Of a DNA stretch of 64,000 nt, positions 7,279 through 16,681 are shown piece by piece (position 1 is the stretch's first letter; every line of letters starts with the position of its first letter). Both the position numbers and the translations under genes were made by a program. The notes beneath the pieces were generated by a model. It was not told the DNA's origin, did not search any database, and saw only the letters and a program-made list of their open reading frames with translations. Source of the DNA: Streptomyces sp. ICC1 (GTDB lineage Bacteria > Actinomycetota > Actinomycetes > Streptomycetales > Streptomycetaceae); contig NZ_CP030287.1 in the NCBI RefSeq assembly GCF_003287935.1, positions 930,001-994,000 on the forward strand, written 5' to 3'.

Positions 7279-8715
7279 GTGGTGATTCTCTTCTACTTCT
7301 CCAAAGCTGGTGGGGAGGATTGGAACCTCTCCGCCCCGCCGCTCAACCGCGACGGCATGCCGGTTCTCGTGGACGATGATCTCCGCTTCGAGGACGAGAA
7401 CGGTCCCCGACCGGTGACACTCATCAACCGCTGGCTGCGGGAGCTGCCGATCAGCGGAGCCCCCGCCGAGAACTCGTGGAAGACCTACGCCCTACAGCTC
7501 AAGCCCTGGGCCGAATTCCTGTCCGCCCATAGCATCGCCTTGTTCTCCGACCGCCAGCGGCTGCGCGACGGCCTGTCCCTGTACTCCGAGCATCGCCTGT
7601 CCGGCCCGCTGGAAGTTCGGCTCGGCGCGTCCAGCTGGAACCTTGCGGTCAAGACCATCGCGGCGTTCTACCGGTGGGCCGTGAGCGAGGGGCACTGTCA
7701 GGAGGTCCCGTTCTCCTACGCCATGGGTTCCTACCTGCGCCCTGACGGCGTACGAGTGGAGACCGCCCGTAACCTCGCCACCGTCCGGGGTGCCAGACGG
7801 CACGCCACCCGCAGGTACCTGGAGCGGCCGTACTCCGAGCTGCTGGTCAACGCTCTCGCGGGCAACGACCCGGACGGCGAACCCGACCACACGTTTCGGG
7901 GCCGCGAGACCGGCAGGAACGCCGCCGGTGGCTCGCTTGCGATCTCCACCGGCCTGCGGCTCCGAGAATGGCGGCTCCTCACACCCTGGGAGATCCCTCC
8001 CCTGCCCCGCCAGCGCACCACCGTCCCCGTCCCGTTGTCGCTCGCGCCTCCGACCACCAAGGGCAGCAAGGGCCGACAGACCTGGGTGGAGTACGACACC
8101 CTGGCCCGCGTCCACGACTACGCGACGCTGGAACGGGCCACCCACGTAAACGGCTCCCGATGGCGCCCCATCCACGCCCTCCACGTAGAAAACCCGACGT
8201 ACGAGGGCGCCTACCTCAACGGCACCTACCGCCGCTGGCACCTGCTGACTCCGGCCGAACGGCTCCGCCTCGTCGGCCCCCGCGGCGGAAGCGCCCTCCT
8301 CGCCGTCCAGTCCGACGGCTCGCCGTTCCTGGACTGGGCGACCACCCTCCGCCGGACCTCCGCCCGCATCCGCGATCGGTGGGAACCCGCGTTTCCGCAC
8401 GTCCACCCCCACATGACACGCCACACGATGGCTATGGCCACCCTTGAAAAGCTGGTGCGGGGCTACTACCAGCAGGCAGCCCGCCTGGTCCTCGACACCG
8501 GCGATGACGACGCCATGGCTCTCTACCTCACCAAGGCCGATCCCCTGCTGATCCTGCGGGACCTCCTCGGCCATGCCAGCGTCGCCACCACCCAGGTGTA
8601 CCTCCATCTCCTGGACACCCAGCGGATCTTCCGCCAGGCATACGAGGACGCCGACCCCGACCCGGTCGCCCGCCGGGAAGCCGACGCAGAATTCCAGGAC
8701 ACCGATGCCCGCTGA
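7279..8715 (+). CDS. Tyrosine recombinase 1 of the element (TnpA-like)
   Basis: A 478-aa site-specific integrase. An N-terminal SAM-like DNA-binding domain (about residues 50-150, ENSWKTYALQLKPWAEFL...) is followed by the catalytic domain. All key residues are seen: Arg I in GLRLREW (R227), the H-x-x-R box in HMTRHT (H378, R381), the third box His in GHASVATTQVY (H432), and the nucleophile Tyr (Y441). It should cut and rejoin DNA through a 3'-phosphotyrosyl intermediate at the element ends. It overlaps the next recombinase by 11 nt, the first gene of a four-gene overlapping operon. Tandem GTGs at 7279 and 7282 lack a clear ribosome site, so the true start is uncertain. Confidence 0.9.
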   Translation: MVILFYFSKAGGEDWNLSAPPLNRDGMPVLVDDDLRFEDENGPRPVTLINRWLRELPISGAPAENSWKTYALQLKPWAEFLSAHSIALFSDRQRLRDGLSLYSEHRLSGPLEVRLGASSWNLAVKTIAAFYRWAVSEGHCQEVPFSYAMGSYLRPDGVRVETARNLATVRGARRHATRRYLERPYSELLVNALAGNDPDGEPDHTFRGRETGRNAAGGSLAISTGLRLREWRLLTPWEIPPLPRQRTTVPVPLSLAPPTTKGSKGRQTWVEYDTLARVHDYATLERATHVNGSRWRPIHALHVENPTYEGAYLNGTYRRWHLLTPAERLRLVGPRGGSALLAVQSDGSPFLDWATTLRRTSARIRDRWEPAFPHVHPHMTRHTMAMATLEKLVRGYYQQAARLVLDTGDDDAMALYLTKADPLLILRDLLGHASVATTQVYLHLLDTQRIFRQAYEDADPDPVARREADAEFQDTDAR

Positions 8716-10381
8716 AATCCGACAGCCGCTCGCCGTTCAGTACACGCTCCCGGGTCAGCGGCCTTACCTCGGCACGCTCTACGAGCTGCCCGACTCGGTA
8801 CTGGCCGGCGACCTCGCTCGAGGACTTACTGCAGCCGCCCATCCCAACGGCCCGATCCGCACCTACCGCGATGCCCGGCACGCTGTCCGCTGTGCCCGGC
8901 ACCTCGCCCGCTACCTGCACGAGACCGGTTTCACCGGCACTCTCTCCGGTCTCACTGCGACACAACTCACTTCCTACTGGCTGAAGTTCGGATTCACATT
9001 CGAGCGGCACAGCCGCATCACTCTCAATGGCTTCCTCACCGACGGCGGCACCCTCCACGCCAGCATCCGAGCCCACCTCGAAGGAAGGCCGATCAACCAG
9101 CAGGCCGGGTCCACCCCTCATCGGCCCTACAGCGATGCAGAATGGCGGCGCATCGATCAAGCCGCCCGCACCGCCATCGACACCGCCTGGCAGGATCACC
9201 TCAAGGCTCTGGAATCCGCTGAACGCGGGGCCGACCCGATCGCCCACGGCATCACCCGGGACAATCTGGCCTGGCTGATCCGTAGAACTGGCCCCGTGCC
9301 GGTTCGCGCGATCCGCGCGATGATCCCCGGAGCTCCTTGGGCGATCACAACCGCGGTCCTGGAGTTTCGCAACGCCCTGTTCCCATCCGGGTATACGGCA
9401 CTCGTCTACAACCTCCGGCTGGCCATGCTGACCGGCGCCGTGCCCGACGGTATCGACACCCTTTCCGTACCCGACTTCGCGCACACCGGCCCCGCCACGG
9501 GCCTGCTGTCCTACCGCAAGGGTCGGACCGCCCGCGAAGCCCTCAACCTGCGCGGCCCCGCCGTACGGCTCCTGGACCAGTGGCTCGCCCACTCCGCGTC
9601 TCTGCGCGAGCATGCCGGAGAACTCTCCGACTCCATGTGGATCAACTACAACGGCACGGCGCTGTCCGGGCATCCCCGCACCCCATGGCAGCGGATCAAG
9701 TGGGCGAAGACCGTCGGCCTGACCGACGACAACGGCCAGCCCATGGCCCCACACGGCGGCCGGATTCGTACGACCTGCCATCACAGGCGCGACCGCTCCG
9801 CCTGGACCGGACGCACCACCATCGACCCCAACCACACCCCGGCGATCGAAGGCGATCACTACCTCCACCACCACACCCCCGCCCAGGTGGAGGCCATCGA
9901 GGGAGTCATCGAGGAAGCTCAGCGCGACATCCGCCGCAAGGCCGCGCCGCCGGTCATCGCCACCAGCCAAGACGCCGCCCGGTTTGCTGCCGACTTCCCC
10001 CGCCTCGTTGCGGACGCCGGACTCGACGGCGACGCCGTCCAGCGGCTACTGGCCGGCGAACAGGACGTGTTCGTCGCCTCTTGCGCCAGTCTCTACAACA
10101 GCCCCCACGCCCCGGCCGGAACCGCCTGCCCAGCCCGTCCCTGGGTGTGCCTGCTATGCCCGCTCGCCGTGTTCACCCCCCGGCACCTGCCCAACCTGCT
10201 GCGTCTCCAACGCTATTTCGCCGATCAGGAACGGCACATGACGAATGCCCAGTTCCTGGCCATCTTCGGCCCCTACGCCGACAGGCTCAGTACCGACCTG
10301 CTGCCCCGTTTCAGCACGACAGCGATCCGGGCCGCCACCGAAAACGGGTTCGCGGTCCTGCAACCGGAGGAGATCCCGTGA
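8705..10381 (+). CDS. Recombinase-like protein 2, Arg I apparently replaced
   Basis: Encodes 558 aa starting at ATG 8705, overlapping the previous stop by 11 nt. An N-terminal core-binding-like helical domain (about 50-150) is followed by a degenerate tyrosine-recombinase fold. The position equivalent to Arg I in the 'TGxRxxEl' motif reads LTGAVPDGI, with Val at 246. Box II (HGGR, H350-R353) and the His-to-Tyr spacing in NHTPAIEGDHYL (Tyr 386) are kept. The C-terminal part carries a Cys-rich motif, ACPARPWVCLLCPLAVFTP, followed by RHLPNLL, a possible zinc site. It probably acts as a partner subunit rather than an independent recombinase; that role is inferred. Confidence 0.8.
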   Translation: MPAEIRQPLAVQYTLPGQRPYLGTLYELPDSVLAGDLARGLTAAAHPNGPIRTYRDARHAVRCARHLARYLHETGFTGTLSGLTATQLTSYWLKFGFTFERHSRITLNGFLTDGGTLHASIRAHLEGRPINQQAGSTPHRPYSDAEWRRIDQAARTAIDTAWQDHLKALESAERGADPIAHGITRDNLAWLIRRTGPVPVRAIRAMIPGAPWAITTAVLEFRNALFPSGYTALVYNLRLAMLTGAVPDGIDTLSVPDFAHTGPATGLLSYRKGRTAREALNLRGPAVRLLDQWLAHSASLREHAGELSDSMWINYNGTALSGHPRTPWQRIKWAKTVGLTDDNGQPMAPHGGRIRTTCHHRRDRSAWTGRTTIDPNHTPAIEGDHYLHHHTPAQVEAIEGVIEEAQRDIRRKAAPPVIATSQDAARFAADFPRLVADAGLDGDAVQRLLAGEQDVFVASCASLYNSPHAPAGTACPARPWVCLLCPLAVFTPRHLPNLLRLQRYFADQERHMTNAQFLAIFGPYADRLSTDLLPRFSTTAIRAATENGFAVLQPEEIP

Positions 10382-12543
10382 CCAGATCCGACGCTCTGAC
10401 CGCCGGCGCCGGTCACAGTCCCTTCACCGGCTTGGACATCCTCCAGACTGCTGGATACCGCACTCGGCCCGGCGCTCGCCGCCCCCACTTCGACCAGGAC
10501 ATCTGGGACCTGACCTGCGTCGCCGACGCCCCGGCGTCCTGGCCGCGCAGCGAGCAGATCCTGAACTTCACCCAGGTCACCAACCCGACCTGGCGATCGG
10601 TCGCACGCACCTACTTGATGGCCCGCCTCGTGCCCACCCACCCGTCCGTCGCCGTCCTCCCGCAGGCATACCGCTCCCCTCTCGCCCTGCAGACGCTCCG
10701 ACACGAACTCGTCCGCCTCACAGCCTGGTTCAACCACCTCACCGAGGCGGGACTCACCGGCCTCCAACAGATCCACCAGCGGCACTGTGACGCATACCTG
10801 CCCGTCGTCTCCGTCGGCCGCACCGACCCCTGCCAGCCGGTCACCCCCGGCACCATCGCAGGTTTCGTTCTCACTGCTCAGGCCCTGGCCGCGTACGCAC
10901 CGCTGCTGCCCGACGCCTACCCGACGGGCTTCCGCCCATGGGGCGACCGCACCGCCGCCCAGGTGGCCGGATACCAGCGTCCCGACACCAACCAGACCCC
11001 CGCCGTCCCAGACGACATCCTGCGGCCCCTCCTCGCCGGCGCCTCCTACCTCGTCGACACGATCAGCCCCCATCTCGTCAAGGAAGCCACCCGCGCCCGG
11101 CAGACCATCGCCCGCCGGGGCAGCATCCGGTCGTCCCTCCGCGTCGAACACCACCCGCTCGTCATCGCCGAAATCGAGCGGTGTATCGCAGCCGGAATCC
11201 CGGCCCCCCGTGCTGCCCCCTCTGGCATCTCCCGCAGACTTAACTCGGGTTGGGACGTCAGCGATCCCCTCCTCACGCTCGCCCACATGTCCTTCACCAA
11301 GGACTTCCTTTCGCTTTCCTCTACCAAACGGGATCTGGACCGGCTCCGGCCCCAGTTGGAGGCATGGGTCGCTGCCTGTGGCACCGAGAACTCGTGGTGC
11401 CGTGACACAGCGGCGGTGCCCCGCGCCGATGACGAAGAGCCCGTCCCCTGGGCCCTCCCTATGAATCACTTCACCCTGGACAGCATGGTGTTCGCCGTCA
11501 CTTCCGCTGCCTACTACCTCACCTCGGCGCTGTCTGGCATGCGGACCTCAGAGCTGGCCGAACTCACGCATGGCTGCCGCCGCAGTGAAGACCGCGCCTA
11601 CGGCTCCCGCCGCTGGCTGGACTCCCGCCGCGTCAAGGGTGAGAAGTTCGGCGGAGTGCCCGACTCATGGGTGGTCATCGAAGATGTACACCGCGCTGTC
11701 GGAGCCGCCGAAGGCCTCGGCGGCACGGACCTCGGGGACCTGATCTTCCCCGTCGCCAACAACTCCGCCAACAGGTACACCGCGCTCCGGGACTGGATCA
11801 ACGGTCCCCTCGGACAGCATCTCGGCCTCACCCCGATCCCCGATGGTCCGGTCCACCCGCGGGCCCTACGTCGCACCCTCGCTCTGTCGATTGCCCAGCG
11901 CCCCCACGGCCTCCTGGCCACAAAGTGGCACCTGAAGCACGTCTCGGTGGCCACCACCGAGGGCTACACCGCCCGACCGGGCGGACACCAGGCCGCGTTC
12001 CTCGCCGAGGTCCGGGCCGAAGAGGAAGTCGAACACACCCGGCTCACGCTCGCCGCCTACCACGACTACCAGCAAGGCACCCTCCCCTCCGGCCGAGGCG
12101 CACGCGACCTGATCGCCGCCTTCCAAAGCGTCGACCACTCCCTCGCCGGACACGAGCCCGGCCCCGCCACCGTCGCCGACGACCGTCGCGTGGAGAAACT
12201 GCTCAAGACCAAGGCGAAGACACTCCACATCGGCGTGGCGAACTACTGCTGGTTCACCGACCCCGCCAAGGCCCTGTGCCTCACTATGGCCGGCACTCCG
12301 AACGCCAGCGAGCCTCTTCTCGGCATGTGCGACTCCGCTCGCTGCCCCCAAGCCACCCATCACCCCCAGCACCGGCAAGCATGGGCCGACCACGCCGAGA
12401 ACACCCGAGCTGTGTTCCTCGGCAACCCCCGGCTGTCCGCGCCGGAGCGTCAACGCGCCCAGCAGACCTACGAGCGATCCATGCGGATCGTGGAATCCAT
12501 CGACTCCGCCGTGGCCGGTGAGGAGACACCCAGTGCCGAATAA
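10378..12543 (+). CDS. Tyrosine recombinase 3 of the element (TnpB-like)
   Basis: Encodes 721 aa. The GTG at 10378 overlaps the previous stop as GTGA and has GGAGGA about 6 nt upstream. A long N-terminal domain (about 1-330) precedes the catalytic part. Arg I lies in SGMRTSELAEL (R389), box II in HPRALRRT (R498, with the box II His position apparently Arg 495), the third box in KHVSVATTEGY (H521), and the nucleophile is Tyr 530. The C-terminus contains paired Cys and His residues (CDSARCPQATHHPQH) resembling a zinc site common to long actinobacterial recombinases. It overlaps the next gene by 11 nt. Its size resembles TnpB of Tn554 (about 630 aa) with an extension. Confidence 0.88.
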   Translation: MTRSDALTAGAGHSPFTGLDILQTAGYRTRPGARRPHFDQDIWDLTCVADAPASWPRSEQILNFTQVTNPTWRSVARTYLMARLVPTHPSVAVLPQAYRSPLALQTLRHELVRLTAWFNHLTEAGLTGLQQIHQRHCDAYLPVVSVGRTDPCQPVTPGTIAGFVLTAQALAAYAPLLPDAYPTGFRPWGDRTAAQVAGYQRPDTNQTPAVPDDILRPLLAGASYLVDTISPHLVKEATRARQTIARRGSIRSSLRVEHHPLVIAEIERCIAAGIPAPRAAPSGISRRLNSGWDVSDPLLTLAHMSFTKDFLSLSSTKRDLDRLRPQLEAWVAACGTENSWCRDTAAVPRADDEEPVPWALPMNHFTLDSMVFAVTSAAYYLTSALSGMRTSELAELTHGCRRSEDRAYGSRRWLDSRRVKGEKFGGVPDSWVVIEDVHRAVGAAEGLGGTDLGDLIFPVANNSANRYTALRDWINGPLGQHLGLTPIPDGPVHPRALRRTLALSIAQRPHGLLATKWHLKHVSVATTEGYTARPGGHQAAFLAEVRAEEEVEHTRLTLAAYHDYQQGTLPSGRGARDLIAAFQSVDHSLAGHEPGPATVADDRRVEKLLKTKAKTLHIGVANYCWFTDPAKALCLTMAGTPNASEPLLGMCDSARCPQATHHPQHRQAWADHAENTRAVFLGNPRLSAPERQRAQQTYERSMRIVESIDSAVAGEETPSAE

Positions 12544-12976
12544 CCGCCGCGCCGCCGCGGAAAGTCGTTTGAGGGCCGCCATGGATCAGCTCATGGCCGG
12601 GGACATCCCCGAGGGCCTGCGGTGCGACATCAAGTCCCTCAGCATCCTCGCCGCTGTCCCCCGGGCCACGCTGTACCGCACCTACCCCCACATCAAGGAA
12701 GAGTTCGAGAACCGGCTGGGCAGGGTCCGAGAGGTGACTGGCGAGCCCGACCCCCGCCTCGCCCAGATCGACCGTCTCAAAGCCGAGGTAGCCAGCTTGA
12801 AGGGGCGACTCTCGCGAATGAAGCAGGAAGCGTCCGAAGCGGCCGAGTTCAAGACACTGGCGCTCTCCCGGCTCGTCGAACAGCACGACGAACTCCAGCG
12901 TCTCCGCGCAGCCCTCCAAGACGGTGAGAACGTCCGCACGCTTCCGGCACGGGCGCGCACCCATCACGGGCCATAG
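12533..12976 (+). CDS. TnpC/DUF6262-like accessory protein of the element
   Basis: Encodes 147 aa from GTG 12533 with AGGAGA 6 nt upstream, overlapping recombinase 3 by 11 nt. The N-terminal half has a helix-turn-helix-like segment (CDIKSLSILAAVPRATLYRTY). The rest, IDRLKAEVASLKGRLSRMKQ and onward, is a predicted coiled coil. This layout matches the small third gene of Tn554-type transposons and the DUF6262 family found beside multi-recombinase elements. It probably binds DNA near the ends and assists or orients strand exchange. Family naming is from memory; the operon position makes an accessory role likely. Confidence 0.75.
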   Translation: MPNNRRAAAESRLRAAMDQLMAGDIPEGLRCDIKSLSILAAVPRATLYRTYPHIKEEFENRLGRVREVTGEPDPRLAQIDRLKAEVASLKGRLSRMKQEASEAAEFKTLALSRLVEQHDELQRLRAALQDGENVRTLPARARTHHGP

Positions 12977-13116
12977 GAAGAGCATCGCCTGCATCCTCAT
13001 CTACTACCGCAGACTCGCCAGTGAGTTGGCCTTCCAGCTCGGGTGGTGCGTCAGGCTGTGAATCGAAGATACTGCTGCCGACGTGCCCTTGCATGACCGA
13101 GAGCTCGGGGGAAACG

Positions 13117-14373
13117 GTGGACGCGCTCCTTGGAGGTGACCCGACCAGCATCGGGCCTTACAAGTTGGTCGGCAGGCTAGGCACTGGCGGTATGGGGTGC
13201 GTGTATCTGGGACGGTCACCCAGCGGCCGCCCTGTGGCAGTGAAGGTCGTACGTTCCGAGCTCACGGGAGTACCCGGTTTCCGCCGCCGCTTTCGGCGCG
13301 AGATTGAGGCGGCCCGGCGCGTGGGCGGGTTCTGGACGGCAGCTGTAGTCGATGCTGATCCGGACGCTGAGGTGCCTTGGGTGGCCAGCGCATATATCGA
13401 TGCGCCTGACCTGGGGACTCTGATGGGCAGGGACGGACCGTTAGCGGAGCCGCAGGTCCGGAGGCTGGGAGCAGGGCTTGCAGAGGCACTCGTGGACATC
13501 CACGGCGTCGGTCTCGTGCATAGGGACCTGAAACCGTCCAACATTCTTATGACCGATGAGGGGCCGCGAGTCCTCGACTTCGGCATCGCAAAGGCGCTTG
13601 ATGGTGGCACTGCGCTGACGAGCACAGGCAGCGTGGTCGGGACCCCCGCGTTCATGTCACCCGAGCAGGCCGTGGGGGCCACGGTAGACACAGCGAGCGA
13701 CATCTTCTCCCTGGGGTCAGTTCTGGCTTACGCAGCAACCGGTCGCGGTCCCTTTGGCTTCGATGGCTCAGCCCACGCCCTGCTGTACCGAGTTGTCCAT
13801 GAGGAGCCTGACCTTGTCGGGACATCAGTAGCTCTCTCCCGACTCCTAACGGACTGCCTGGATAAACGCCCCGCAGATCGCCCCACTGCACAGCAGCTCC
13901 TCGAACTGCTGACCACGCCCGCGCTGACCGAGGTACAGCTGCCAGCCGGCCGTACGGGGATCCGTACTGCCATGGATCTGCCCATCTGGCAGCAAGACAC
14001 CCATACTTCGATGCAAACATCGTCTGCCGAAGACAAGGCAGTCGGTAGAGAGCGGGAAGACGCCGGCACCCCGAGCAGCGAAAAGCGACCGTCCGTCAAC
14101 TGGTGGTCTCTCGGCCCTTCTTTCCAGCCGCCAGAAACGGACGGCGACCCTGATGGCCAAGAACTTCGGTTCTTGGGCAGGGCTCCCTCGCCGCGCGTGC
14201 CAGCCGTGTCAAGCACTGTGGACATCGGCGACCGAGTCAAGCACAAAATCTTTGGCATCGGAACGGTGGTCGGTGTGAGTGGAACCGGAGCGGAGACCCA
14301 AGCAGTCGTCGACTTCGACAGACGTGGCCGGAAGAGGCTCCTGCTGAGCTTCGCGCCGATGTGGGTCCTGTAG
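13117..14373 (+). CDS. Ser/Thr protein kinase with a C-terminal PcrA/UvrD Tudor-like domain
   Basis: Encodes 418 aa from GTG 13117 (GGGGG ends 5 nt upstream); ATG 13093 and GTG 13021 are in-frame alternatives without good ribosome sites. The kinase domain spans about residues 13-265: glycine loop GTGGMG (22-27), VAVK with Lys 43, HRDLKPSN (H135-D137), DFG (D154) and a SPEQ activation-segment end. All catalytic residues are present. No transmembrane helix follows, unlike most streptomycete Hanks kinases, so it should be cytosolic. After a disordered linker (about 270-365), residues 369-418 (IGDRVKHKIFGIGTVVGVSG to SFAPM) match the pattern of the PcrA/UvrD C-terminal domain that contacts RNA polymerase. 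It is cargo of the mobile element and its targets are unknown. Confidence 0.85.
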   Translation: MDALLGGDPTSIGPYKLVGRLGTGGMGCVYLGRSPSGRPVAVKVVRSELTGVPGFRRRFRREIEAARRVGGFWTAAVVDADPDAEVPWVASAYIDAPDLGTLMGRDGPLAEPQVRRLGAGLAEALVDIHGVGLVHRDLKPSNILMTDEGPRVLDFGIAKALDGGTALTSTGSVVGTPAFMSPEQAVGATVDTASDIFSLGSVLAYAATGRGPFGFDGSAHALLYRVVHEEPDLVGTSVALSRLLTDCLDKRPADRPTAQQLLELLTTPALTEVQLPAGRTGIRTAMDLPIWQQDTHTSMQTSSAEDKAVGREREDAGTPSSEKRPSVNWWSLGPSFQPPETDGDPDGQELRFLGRAPSPRVPAVSSTVDIGDRVKHKIFGIGTVVGVSGTGAETQAVVDFDRRGRKRLLLSFAPMWVL

Positions 14374-14567
14374 CTACCACTGGATAGACCACTGTGCGAA
14401 GCGCCTTTTCCTCGACCGCGCCGTTAGCTCCGACAGGATCTCGCGTGAGCGACGACAACTTCCCGTAGGCCGGCGGCGTCCAGGTATCTGGTTCAGGCCC
14501 GTTCGTGCCATAGCGGTCTGGGACGTCTCTTGCCCATGCACTCAGCGTCCGCGGGAATTGGCCGGAC
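14374..14567. other. Non-coding right end of the mobile element
   Basis: No gene is seen between the kinase stop and the right junction. This stretch and the 20 bases after it contain TGTCTCAT (14569-14576), which echoes motifs at the left end, and the terminal ATAAGC arm (14584-14589). Confidence 0.5.
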
Positions 14568-14587
14568 GTGTCTCATGCCTGCATAAG

Positions 14588-15083
14588 CCCGCTGAACCCC
14601 TACGCGGCCAAGCCCCAGCGCCGCCCGGAGGGGTACGCCACCCACCGGATGCGCCCGACGGGCTGGACGGAGGCGGAGCGCGCGAAGCCCCTGCGGGTCT
14701 GGCTGAATCCGGACCACGGGACGGAGCTGCTCGCGCTCACGGACGCGTACGAGCTCGTCTGGGCCACGACGTGGAAGGACGAGGCGAACGGCTGGATAGG
14801 CCCGCACCTGGGCCTGCCCCGGCTCCCGTTCATCGACTGGCCGACGATGCACGGCCGGGCGCCGGAGGGCACCTTCTGGAAGACGCAGTACGTCCTGGAG
14901 TACGCGGCAGGGCGGCCCTTCGCCTGGATCGACGACGACATCACGGACGCGGACCGCGCGTACGCGGACCGGCACCACCCCGCGGACACCCTGCTGCTGC
15001 GCATCGACGAGCGGATCGGCCTGGTCCGGGCGGACTTCGAAGCCCTCACGGACTGGACGGGGACGGGGACGATTGGCAACTGA
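14588..15083 (+). pseudogene. HAD-like hydrolase, C-terminal fragment
   Basis: The reading frame PLNPYAAKPQRRPEGYATHR onward, about 163 residues to the TGA at 15081, continues the N-terminal piece at 6803. The element supplies an in-frame GTG at 14568 (reading MSHACIS then PLNPY), so a shortened protein might still be made. It would lack HAD motif I and its nucleophilic Asp, so hydrolase activity should be lost. Retained features include AWIDDDITDADRAYADRH, consistent with the acidic motif IV of HAD enzymes. The intact gene belongs to a small streptomycete HAD-like family of unknown substrate. Confidence 0.88.
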
Positions 15084-15112
15084 CCGTCATTCGATGACCG
15101 CCCCCGGACATG

Positions 15113-15155
15113 CCGGAGGGGCGGTCGGGCCCGAAGGCTCCGGCCGCCCCTCCGG
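15113..15155. terminator. Stem-loop between hydrolase remnant and argH
   Basis: CCGGAGGGGCGG (15113-15124) pairs perfectly with CCGCCCCTCCGG (15144-15155), lying between two convergent genes. It probably terminates argH transcription and reads in both directions. Confidence 0.75.
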
Positions 15156-15163
15156 TCACCGCA

Positions 15164-16606
<1,443 letters not shown>

Positions 16607-16681
16607 TCAAATAAGGCTTTGGATGTGCAACCGCCTCCCCGTCGCGGAGGTAACGGGGAGACGGTGGGTGCCGCGTTCGGA

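Larger units (their letters stand above)
6843..14593. mobile_element. Tyrosine-recombinase trio element with protein-kinase cargo
   Basis: The element interrupts a HAD hydrolase gene. The 7-bp sequence GCCCGCT occurs once in the uninterrupted gene but at both junctions here (6843-6849 and 14587-14593). Joining the two ends gives an attP-like sequence GCATAAGCCCGCTTATCC, with a palindromic ATAAGC-CC-GCTTAT core around the repeat, as expected for tyrosine-recombinase core sites. Removing one repeat and the internal 7737 bp restores the host reading frame. Contents: three overlapping recombinase-type genes, a TnpC/DUF6262-like gene, and a Ser/Thr kinase. The architecture recalls Tn554 (tnpA-tnpB-tnpC) and recombinase-in-trio elements. 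Base composition looks less GC-rich than its flanks by eye. Confidence 0.9.

Noticed and set aside
9337..10377. Extended start for recombinase 3 giving over 1000 residues
   Set aside because: The upstream part is an Arg/Pro-rich shadow of recombinase 2; GTG 10378 has a strong ribosome site and a 4-nt overlap.
6803..15083. tRNA gene as integration site
   Set aside because: No tRNA cloverleaf or CCA-end sequence was found at either junction; the target is a protein gene.
14568..15083. Intact independent gene starting at GTG 14568
   Set aside because: Its first residues are element DNA and the N-terminal half of the HAD fold, including motif I, lies at 6803; it is a remnant, though possibly still translated.
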